48,906 nt of DNA from Actinomycetes bacterium (GTDB lineage Bacteria > Actinomycetota > Acidimicrobiia > Acidimicrobiales > RAAP-2), in contig JAJXUK010000012.1 in NCBI GenBank assembly GCA_021782915.1, positions 1 to 48,906 of the forward strand, in the 5' to 3' direction. Shown piece by piece: positions 42,515 through 48,906 of the stretch (within the stretch, counting starts at the first letter, position 1; each line of letters starts with the position of its first letter). The position numbers and the translations under genes were made by a program. The notes beneath the pieces were generated by a model. That model worked only from the letters and a program-made list of their open reading frames with translations. It did not search any database and was not told the DNA's origin.

Positions 42515-43411
42515 TCAGCCACGCGGGGCGCCCAGCTCACCGACCAGCGCCCGGGCGCGCCCGTCGATCTGCGCGTCGGCCTCGCCCAGGGGCAGTCGAC
42601 ACTGGCCCACGTCCAGTCCCAGGGCGCGCATGGCCGCCTTGGCCGGCACGGGGTTCGGGTGAGCCTCCGAGGACTCGAAGGCGCAGCTCGGGGCGAGGAC
42701 CTCGTTGAGGCGTCGCGCCTCGTCCCAGCGTCCGGCCGCGGCCGCGGCGACCATCGCGGCGAACTGCTCGCCGGCCCAGTGCGCGGCCACCGACACGATC
42801 CCCTCGGCGCCGATGGCCATGAAGGGCAGCGTCAGCGCGTCGTCACCGCTGTAGAGGTCCAGGCGCGAACCCAGCACGGCCTTGACGTGCGCGGCGCTCG
42901 GCAGGTCGGCCGAGGCGTCCTTCAGGGCCACGACGTTCGCGTGGGACCCGACCAGCTCGATGGTGGTCGTGGCGGCGATCTTGCGCCCGGTGCGCGAGGG
43001 GATGTCGTAGAGCATCACGGGCAGGGGCGTGGCCGCGGCGACCGCGCCCAGGTGCGCGGCGATGCCCGCCTGGCTGGGGCGCGCGTAGGCCGGCGTCGTG
43101 GCCAGGATGCCGGCGATGCCGAGCTGCGAGGCCCGGGCCGTCAACTCGACGGAGCGACGCGTGTCCGAGCCCGTCGTGCCGGCCAGAACCGGCACGCTCA
43201 CCGCCGCCACGACGGCCTCGAGGAGCGCGAGCTTCTCCTCGTCGCTCAGTGCCGTGCCCTCGCCGGTCGAGCCGGCGACCACCAGCGCGTCGCTGCCGTG
43301 GGCCACCAGGTAGCGCGCCAACTCAGCCGCGGCGACGAGGTTGAGCGCGCCGGTGGCATCAAAGGGCGTCACCATGGCCGTCAGAACCCGGCCGAAGCGC
43401 GCGCTGGTCAT
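42515..43411 (-). CDS. dapA: 4-hydroxy-tetrahydrodipicolinate synthase
   Basis: A 298-residue TIM-barrel lyase condensing pyruvate with aspartate semialdehyde. GSTGEGTALSDEEKLAL, the Tyr in PVMLYDIPSRTG and the Schiff-base lysine in NVVALKDAS are all present. First committed step toward diaminopimelate. It lies 29 nt after dapB and just before RNase J, an order widely conserved in actinobacteria. Confidence 0.96.
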   Translation of the reverse strand: MTSARFGRVLTAMVTPFDATGALNLVAAAELARYLVAHGSDALVVAGSTGEGTALSDEEKLALLEAVVAAVSVPVLAGTTGSDTRRSVELTARASQLGIAGILATTPAYARPSQAGIAAHLGAVAAATPLPVMLYDIPSRTGRKIAATTTIELVGSHANVVALKDASADLPSAAHVKAVLGSRLDLYSGDDALTLPFMAIGAEGIVSVAAHWAGEQFAAMVAAAAAGRWDEARRLNEVLAPSCAFESSEAHPNPVPAKAAMRALGLDVGQCRLPLGEADAQIDGRARALVGELGAPRG

Positions 43412-43440
43412 GGCCCCGAACCTACCAGCGTCGCCGTCTT

Positions 43441-44205
43441 TCAGAGAAACGAGCCCAGTCCGACGCTGAGGCCCGCCTCGGAACCCATGGCGCGCAGCGC
43501 CACCAACACCCCGGGCACGAAGCTCGCCCGATCGTAGGAGTCGTGGCGGATCGTCAAGCCCTCGCCCGGTCCGCCCAGGAGGATCTCCTCGTGCGCGACG
43601 AGTCCCGGCAGTCGCACCGCGTGCACGCGCACCCCTTCGACGTCCGCGCCGCGCGAGCCGGCAACGCTGTGGCGCTGGGTGACGTCAGCCGGCAGCGCGC
43701 GACCCGCCGCCGCACGAGCTGCCGCCACGGCGCGTGCGGTCGCCAGCGCCGTGCCCGAGGGCGCGTCCACCTTGCGGTCGTGGTGCAGCTCGATGATCTC
43801 CACGCGCTCGAAGTACGGCGCGGCCATCGCCGCGAAGCGCTCGGCCAGTGCCGCGCCCAGGGCGAAGTTGGCGCTGACCACGACGCGCGTGCGCCGCGCG
43901 GCCCGCTCGAGCTCGTCACGCTCGGCCTCGCCCATGCCGGTCGCGCCCACCAGGAGGCCCACGCCGTGCGCAGCACACCAGCGCGCGGAGTCGACCACGC
44001 CCTCGGGTGAGGAGAAGTCCACCACGACGTCCACGCTCGCCGGATCCAGCTCGCTCAGGCTCGTCGCGATGATCGCCCCGAAGTCCCGGGCCGGAGTGTG
44101 GGCGTCGACCAGGGCGACCACGGAGTGCTCGGGATCGGCGCCCAGGCCCTCGGCCATCACCTGGCCCATCCGACCGGCCCCACCGACGATCGCGAGACGT
44201 CTCAC
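43441..44205 (-). CDS. dapB: 4-hydroxy-tetrahydrodipicolinate reductase
   Basis: A 254-residue NAD(P)H-dependent reductase. The Rossmann motif is GGAGRMGQ (8-15); the substrate-binding ELHHDRKVDAPSGTA block is the DapB signature. It overlaps the stop of the YfhO-like gene by 4 nt (44202-44205) and precedes dapA. Confidence 0.96.
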   Translation of the reverse strand: MRRLAIVGGAGRMGQVMAEGLGADPEHSVVALVDAHTPARDFGAIIATSLSELDPASVDVVVDFSSPEGVVDSARWCAAHGVGLLVGATGMGEAERDELERAARRTRVVVSANFALGAALAERFAAMAAPYFERVEIIELHHDRKVDAPSGTALATARAVAAARAAAGRALPADVTQRHSVAGSRGADVEGVRVHAVRLPGLVAHEEILLGGPGEGLTIRHDSYDRASFVPGVLVALRAMGSEAGLSVGLGSFL

Positions 44206-46841
44206 GCCTCGACCCTAGGGCGTCGCGAGCGCCACAGCAGCCCGAGCGCACCGAGGAAGCCCACGCCACCCACGCCCGTGCCCAGCAGGCCGAGCTCGAT
44301 GTGCGGGGCGTGGTAGTGAAAGTGCACGATCCACGCGCCCGGCGGCAGGTTCACGGACTGAATGAGCCCGTTGCGATGTACGGTCAGCGCGATCACCCGC
44401 GAGGTGCCGAGCTCGCTGGCCGTGGCCCGCCAGCCCGGGATCCACTCCATCGAGTGCAGGAGGGTCGTGGCGCGCCGTGCGTTGACGCGCACCCAGGTGT
44501 CACCCCAGACCGCGTTGCGCACGCTGAGCACGCGCCCGGTCGAGAGCGAGGCCACCCAGGCGCTGGGCAGCTGGGACGTGGCGTGAAAGTACGCCAGGTT
44601 CGCATTCGTCTCGCTGAGGTGCCAGTACGAAGTGGCGACGGCCTGCTGGAACGTGGTGCTCGCCTGGTAGGCGCGCCCGTGCGTGGTGCGCAGAATCGTC
44701 GAGCCCGCCCGCAGCGCGCTGGTCGAGCTCAGCGTGAAGCCCGCCGCCTCTTGTCCCGCGGTGTGGAAGGTGACGCTCGTGCCCGACGGAGCCGTGCGCG
44801 GCGGGCCCACCGGCTGGCCGTGGGCGCCGAGCAGCTGAAGGCTCAGCGCCGAGGCGCTGAGGGCCGCGCCGTCGTAGCCGCTCACGCTCACGGCCGACAG
44901 CGCCTCAAGGCGCCCGAAGTAGCGGTACAGCGTGTACGTCCAGCGCGGCGTCTCGCAGAAGCGCGGGCCCACGCTGGCCGGGTTGAGCAGCTGACCGCTG
45001 GCGACCACCAGCGAGGCCAGACGCAGGGTGCGGAACTGGCCGCGCACGAGGTTGCACGCGTTGAGCGAGAAGAGCGGGTGCGTGCCGGTCTCGGTGCCGT
45101 AGTAGGCGTCGATCAGGGATCCGTAGCCCTGGATCGAGGGCAGTTGGGTGAAGACGTTCGTGTTGGGCAGACCCAGGCGGATGAACTGGTCCCCGGCCGC
45201 CCCCGTGGGATCCACGAGCGCGAAGCGCCCGGTCAGGCCCAGGTGCGCGACCGCGTACGTGCGCGACGGGCTCACCGGCACGTTGCCCGGGCTCAGTCCC
45301 GTGGAACAGAAGGCGAAGAAGAGAATCGCGTCAGCGGCGATGACGCTCAGCAGAGCGCGGACCTGGTTGCGCCGCACGTAGAGCAGCCACAGGCCCACCA
45401 GGGCGATCGCGAGATGGACCACCAGCGTGGGGCGCTCGTAGCTGGCCCAGCGCGACGCGCGTGCCGAGACTCCGAGCCAGCGCACGAGCGCGGGGCCCGC
45501 GAGGAGTGCGCTCACGCTCAGCAGCGCCGTCACCAGCGCCGGTGCGCCCGTGACCAGGCGCCGCCAGCCCACCAGCGAGGCGCCGTCACGATCGCGCTCG
45601 ATCAGCCGATCGAGCCACCAGGCGAGCAGCACGCTGGCCGCCAAGTCCACCAGGATCACGTTGCGGCTCTGCAGGCGCGTGGAGTGAAAGAGCGGGATGA
45701 GCGCGAAGACGTGCCCCACCGGCGTGTAGTTGCCCCAGGTCGCCCACACGCCCACGAAGCCCATCACGCCGTAGAGGCTGAACTCGCGCACGGCCCAGCG
45801 CCGCACGCGCCCGACCAGTTGAGCCGCGTAGGCGCACGCTGCCATCAGGGCCACCACGCCGGCGTAGCCGGTGACCTCCGGCAGGTTGTACGTGGCGAAG
45901 TAGTGCGGCTGATGCAGGATGCCGTTGCCACCGAAGAGGTCGGGCACGAACCACAGGGCCGACCAGCGCACCGCGAGCGAGCCGGAGCCGAAGAAGGCGT
46001 AGGACAGGTTCGTGCGCTGGGAGACGGCGATGTAGCTCCAGCCGGTGATGATCTGCGCGAAGCCGATCAGCACTCCCCAGCCCAGTCCGATCAGGACCGC
46101 GAGAACGTAGCGCGCACGCTGGGCCCACGAGCTGGGCCGCCAGCGCCCCGGCGCGAGCAGCACGACCGCGCCCACCAGCATGCCCACCAGCTCCATCTCG
46201 CCGATCGCGCGCGGCTCACCGCTCAGCCACGTCAGCGCCCACAAGGCGGAGAGGCCCATCACGGGTGGCACCAGGCGGACCCATCGCGCGTGCGTTCGCA
46301 CCCGCTCGGCCAGCACCAGCATGACGAGCACGGCCCACGGCAGCAGGGCGAAGCCCTGAACGACCCCGAGGTGCACGAGCTGTCCGGTCATGGCCCCGAC
46401 GTAGGCGTAGACGAGCGAGCCGGTGAGCGCTGCGCTCGGGCGCAGGCCGTGATAGCGCGCCAGGGCGTACACGCCGATGCCCGCCGCGGCGTACACCGCG
46501 ACGAGGTTGATCACCCAGGCGAGGATCCCGGGCACGAGCGCGAAGAGGAACGTCAGAGGAAAGAACGAGCCGGCGTTCATCCCGCCGAGCAGGGGTGTGC
46601 CCGAGTCGGCGAGCGGATTGATCAGCGGCAGGTGCGCACTGGCCAGCTGGCGACCCGTGAGCACCCGGAGCGGGTAGTTCTGGATCAGGTTGTCCGCGGC
46701 CACCGCCGGATGCCCGAAGGCCGCCGGCACTCCGAAGAGGAGCGCCGGCAGCGCGAGCAGGACGAGGAGGGCGTAGCGGTCAGCTCGTCCGAGCGGGCGC
46801 CACCAGGGCGTCGGCGTGGAGAGCGTGAAGGCTACGCTCAC
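44202..46841 (-). CDS. Large YfhO-like membrane protein
   Basis: An 879-residue membrane protein with about 12-13 N-terminal helices, then a long extracytoplasmic part (roughly residues 500-840), and a final helix before a basic C-terminus (LLGTGVGGVGFLGALGLLWRSRR). This resembles the YfhO / GT-C-fold glycosyltransferase-like group. An acidic residue cluster after the first helix, the usual GT-C catalytic site, is not clear: AADNLIQNYPL at ~48-58 is the candidate. It may act on cell-wall polymers. It sits between pnp and dapB and is translationally coupled to dapB, which is not the usual gene order. Confidence 0.75.
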   Translation of the reverse strand: MSVAFTLSTPTPWWRPLGRADRYALLVLLALPALLFGVPAAFGHPAVAADNLIQNYPLRVLTGRQLASAHLPLINPLADSGTPLLGGMNAGSFFPLTFLFALVPGILAWVINLVAVYAAAGIGVYALARYHGLRPSAALTGSLVYAYVGAMTGQLVHLGVVQGFALLPWAVLVMLVLAERVRTHARWVRLVPPVMGLSALWALTWLSGEPRAIGEMELVGMLVGAVVLLAPGRWRPSSWAQRARYVLAVLIGLGWGVLIGFAQIITGWSYIAVSQRTNLSYAFFGSGSLAVRWSALWFVPDLFGGNGILHQPHYFATYNLPEVTGYAGVVALMAACAYAAQLVGRVRRWAVREFSLYGVMGFVGVWATWGNYTPVGHVFALIPLFHSTRLQSRNVILVDLAASVLLAWWLDRLIERDRDGASLVGWRRLVTGAPALVTALLSVSALLAGPALVRWLGVSARASRWASYERPTLVVHLAIALVGLWLLYVRRNQVRALLSVIAADAILFFAFCSTGLSPGNVPVSPSRTYAVAHLGLTGRFALVDPTGAAGDQFIRLGLPNTNVFTQLPSIQGYGSLIDAYYGTETGTHPLFSLNACNLVRGQFRTLRLASLVVASGQLLNPASVGPRFCETPRWTYTLYRYFGRLEALSAVSVSGYDGAALSASALSLQLLGAHGQPVGPPRTAPSGTSVTFHTAGQEAAGFTLSSTSALRAGSTILRTTHGRAYQASTTFQQAVATSYWHLSETNANLAYFHATSQLPSAWVASLSTGRVLSVRNAVWGDTWVRVNARRATTLLHSMEWIPGWRATASELGTSRVIALTVHRNGLIQSVNLPPGAWIVHFHYHAPHIELGLLGTGVGGVGFLGALGLLWRSRRPRVEA

Positions 46842-46847
46842 GCGGGC

Positions 46848-48906
46848 CTAGCGGCGACGAGACCGCGTACGACCCCCGCGACCGCGATCACCGCGATCAC
46901 CGCGATCGGCCCGATCGGCCCGCTCGGCCCGCTCGCCCTCGGAGAAGCTCGGACCACCGGGACCCAGGTCGCCGATCTCCCCGGCGAGTTCGGCCTCGAA
47001 GTCGCTCTCGAAGCTCGAGGGGCGCTCTCGACGCGGCTCACTCTCTGATTGCGCCTCGCGCTCGAATCGCGGCTCGCGCTCGCGGCGCGGCTCACGCTCG
47101 CGGCGCGGCTCGCGGTCGCGCTCACGCTCGGCCAGCTCGGCCGCCGCCTCGGCGTACTCACCGGCCAGCGAGAGCGAGACCTTGCCCTGAGGGTCGATAT
47201 CATCCACGCGCACCTCAATGGGCTGACCCAGCTCGAGGACGTCCTCGACCTGTCCGATGCGACGTCCCTCGTTGAGCGGGGACATCTTCGAGATGTGCAA
47301 CAGCCCGTCACGCCCCGGCATGATCGAGACAAACGCGCCGAACTTGGCGATGTTGACCACGCGCCCGCTGTAGACGGCACCCACCTCGGGGGTGGGCGGG
47401 TCCAGGATCAGCTGGATGCGTCGCTTGGCCTCCTCGACCGCCCGGCCGTCCTTGGCGCCAATGGTCACGGTGCCCACGACGCCGTCGTCGTCGACCGCGA
47501 TGTCCGCGCCGGTCTCTTGCTGCAGGGTGTTGATGACCTTGCCCTTGGGACCGATGACCTCGCCGATCTTGTCAATCGGGATCTCCAGGGAGACGATCTT
47601 GGGCGCCACGCTGGAGACCTCGGCGCGCGGCGCGGGGATCGTGGACGTGATCACGTCCAGGATCGCCAAGCGAGCCTCCTTGGCCTGGTGCAGGGCGCGA
47701 GCCAGCACGTCGGCCGGCAGTCCGTCGATCTTGGTGTCCAGCTGCAGCGCCGTCACCGCGTCGGCGGTGCCGGCCACCTTGAAGTCCATATCCCCGAAGG
47801 CGTCCTCGGCCCCCAGGATGTCGGTCAGGGTGACGTAGTTGCCGCCCTCGAGAACCAGACCCATCGCGATGCCCGCAACCGGAGCCTTGATCGGCACGCC
47901 GGCCGCCATCAGCGACAGGGTCGAGCCACAGACCGAGGCCATCGACGTCGAACCGTTGGACTGCATGACGTCCGACACCACGCGAAGGGCGTAGGCGAAC
48001 TCCTGCTCGCTCGGCAGCACCGGCACGAGCGCTCGCTCGGCCAGCATGCCGTGACCAACCTCGCGTCGCTTGGGTGCGCCGACGCGACCGGTCTCGCCAA
48101 CGGAGTACGGCGGGAAGTTGTAGTGGTGCATGTAGCGCCGCCACTCGTCCGGCGTGATCGAGTCGATCTGCTGGCGCATGCGCGGCATGCCGAGCGTGGT
48201 CACGTTGACCACCTGGGTCTCGCCGCGCTGGAAGAGCGCCGAGCCGTGGGTCATCGGGAACAGGTCGATCTCGGCCGACAGCGGGCGGATGTCGCTCACG
48301 CCACGCCCGTCGATGCGAACGCCCTCCTCGACGATGCGCTGGCGCACCAGCTTCTTGGTCATTGACTTGACCGCGGCCTTGACCTCGGCGTTTCGTCCCG
48401 GGAACTCGTCGGCCAGGGCGACCTCGATCTCGGCCGTGACCGCGCCCAGGGCGTCGCTGCGCGCCTGCTTGCCGTCGACCTTGTTGGCCTCGGCCAGCTT
48501 GGCGAATCCAATCTTCTCGACCGCGGCGAAGACGTCGTCCTGGTAGTCGGCGAAGACCGAGTAGAGCATCGTCTCGATCGGTCCGCGCGCGGCCACGAAC
48601 TGACGCACGAGCTCGCGCTGCAGGTTGATGGACTCACGGATCCAGAGCTTGGAGGCCTCCAGGCCCGCCGCGAGGGTCTCCTCGTCGACCTTGGGCGCAC
48701 CATCGGCGTACTTCTCGAACGAACCCTCCGTGCCACCGGCCTCGACCATCATGATGGCGACGTCGGCCTCGACCGAGTCGCTCAGCGCGCGGCCGGCGAC
48801 GACCAGCTCGAAGACGGACTCGTCGCCCTGGGCGTAGGTCGGGTGCGCGATCCACTCACCGTCAGTGGTGTAGGCCATGCGCACCGCGCCGATCGGGCCG
48901 TCGAAG
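46848..48906 (-). CDS. pnp: Polyribonucleotide nucleotidyltransferase (PNPase), 5' end outside window
   Basis: A 3'-5' phosphorolytic exoribonuclease. The first readable residues (FDGPIGAVRMAYTTDG) lie inside the first RNase PH domain, so roughly the first 120 codons are beyond the right edge. Then follow the all-helical linker, the second RNase PH domain with the catalytic block FGDMDFKVAGTAD, a KH domain (IGEVIGPKGKVINTLQ) and an S1 domain (VYSGRVVNIAKFGAFVSIMPG). The C-terminus is an unusual ~100-residue tail rich in Arg/Glu and Arg/Gly/Asp repeats. It acts in mRNA decay, possibly with the nearby RNase J. Confidence 0.95.
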   Translation of the reverse strand, partial: FDGPIGAVRMAYTTDGEWIAHPTYAQGDESVFELVVAGRALSDSVEADVAIMMVEAGGTEGSFEKYADGAPKVDEETLAAGLEASKLWIRESINLQRELVRQFVAARGPIETMLYSVFADYQDDVFAAVEKIGFAKLAEANKVDGKQARSDALGAVTAEIEVALADEFPGRNAEVKAAVKSMTKKLVRQRIVEEGVRIDGRGVSDIRPLSAEIDLFPMTHGSALFQRGETQVVNVTTLGMPRMRQQIDSITPDEWRRYMHHYNFPPYSVGETGRVGAPKRREVGHGMLAERALVPVLPSEQEFAYALRVVSDVMQSNGSTSMASVCGSTLSLMAAGVPIKAPVAGIAMGLVLEGGNYVTLTDILGAEDAFGDMDFKVAGTADAVTALQLDTKIDGLPADVLARALHQAKEARLAILDVITSTIPAPRAEVSSVAPKIVSLEIPIDKIGEVIGPKGKVINTLQQETGADIAVDDDGVVGTVTIGAKDGRAVEEAKRRIQLILDPPTPEVGAVYSGRVVNIAKFGAFVSIMPGRDGLLHISKMSPLNEGRRIGQVEDVLELGQPIEVRVDDIDPQGKVSLSLAGEYAEAAAELAERERDREPRREREPRREREPRFEREAQSESEPRRERPSSFESDFEAELAGEIGDLGPGGPSFSEGERAERADRADRGDRGDRGRGGRTRSRRR
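46881..46934. repeat. 9-nt tandem repeats in the pnp 3' end
   Basis: Six consecutive 9-nt units: three of ACCGCGATC, one of GGCCCGATC, two of GGCCCGCTC. They encode the DRG/DRA/ERA run in the PNPase tail. Slippage of such repeats would change tail length without a frameshift. Confidence 0.85.
47068..47121. repeat. 18-nt direct repeats in the pnp tail
   Basis: Two full and one partial copies of an 18-nt unit beginning CGCGGCTCGCGCTCGCGG, encoding the REPRRE repeats. In frame with the PNPase tail. Confidence 0.75.

Noticed and set aside
44301-47048. 915-codon plus-strand open frame opposite the YfhO-like gene
   Set aside because: Low-complexity Arg/Gln/His/Glu shadow of the membrane protein gene; no domain, no start context.
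1-48906. CRISPR array, transposase or prophage
   Set aside because: No regularly spaced repeats with unique spacers and no transposase, integrase or phage structural protein in any frame. The only tandem repeats are in-frame within pnp.

Overview
The window is high-GC, gene-dense bacterial DNA, most likely from an actinobacterium. Supporting signs are actinobacterial-type LexA boxes (CGAAC-N4-GTTCG), an SOS-box-driven LysM gene beside nrdR, the pnp / dapB / dapA / RNase J / ftsK gene order, many GTG starts and 4-bp GTGA/ATGA overlaps. A class such as Acidimicrobiia is possible, but that is inference. About 46 protein genes and two tRNAs (Val-GAC, Cys-GCA) are supported. I see no insertion sequence, prophage, CRISPR array or rRNA.

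Layout. 1-2.4 kb: tRNA-Val, a DnaQ-like exonuclease, a secreted SGNH hydrolase and a histidine phosphatase. 2.4-6.3 kb: a tight minus-strand operon of a ComA-family protein (phosphosulfolactate synthase-like), a VOC protein, an AMP-forming acyl ligase and a membrane acyltransferase; a second, inverted SGNH hydrolase paralogue follows at 6.9-7.8 kb. 7.9-13.4 kb: SDR oxidoreductase, secreted protein, divergent NRAMP-like transporter, GNAT, fatty acid desaturase and cold-shock protein. 13.5-16.8 kb: tRNA-Cys, then a likely SOS operon (LysM cell-division suppressor candidate, nrdR, LmbE-type deacetylase, dinB) with two LexA boxes in front. 16.8-18.9 kb: a MoxR-type AAA+ ATPase translationally coupled to a protein with an N-terminal HELMH metallopeptidase-like motif and a C-terminal VWA domain. 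18.9-21.2 kb: MFS drug-type exporter and MarR regulator with a palindromic operator candidate.

21.4-26.5 kb: a complete branched-chain amino acid type ABC importer (livJHMGF order), with a perfect 19-bp hairpin between livJ and livH. 26.7-27.3 kb: lexA with two SOS boxes. 27.4-40.0 kb: eleven minus-strand genes packed almost without gaps (ftsK, D,D-carboxypeptidase, thrB, EamA exporter, miaB, miaA, dapF, hflX, dapC, dapD, dapE). 40.1-40.9 kb: a lone plus-strand siderophore-interacting flavoprotein. 40.9-48.9 kb: RNase J, dapA, dapB, a very large YfhO-like membrane protein, and pnp, which runs off the right edge.

How it fits together. dapA, dapB, dapD, dapC, dapE and dapF supply six steps of the succinylase route to meso-diaminopimelate and lysine. 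RNase J and PNPase are RNA-turnover enzymes. LexA, the LysM protein and DinB form an SOS module. The most interesting unexplained systems are the ComA-VOC-ligase-acyltransferase operon, the SOS operon that includes a LmbE deacetylase, and the MoxR/metallopeptidase-VWA pair.
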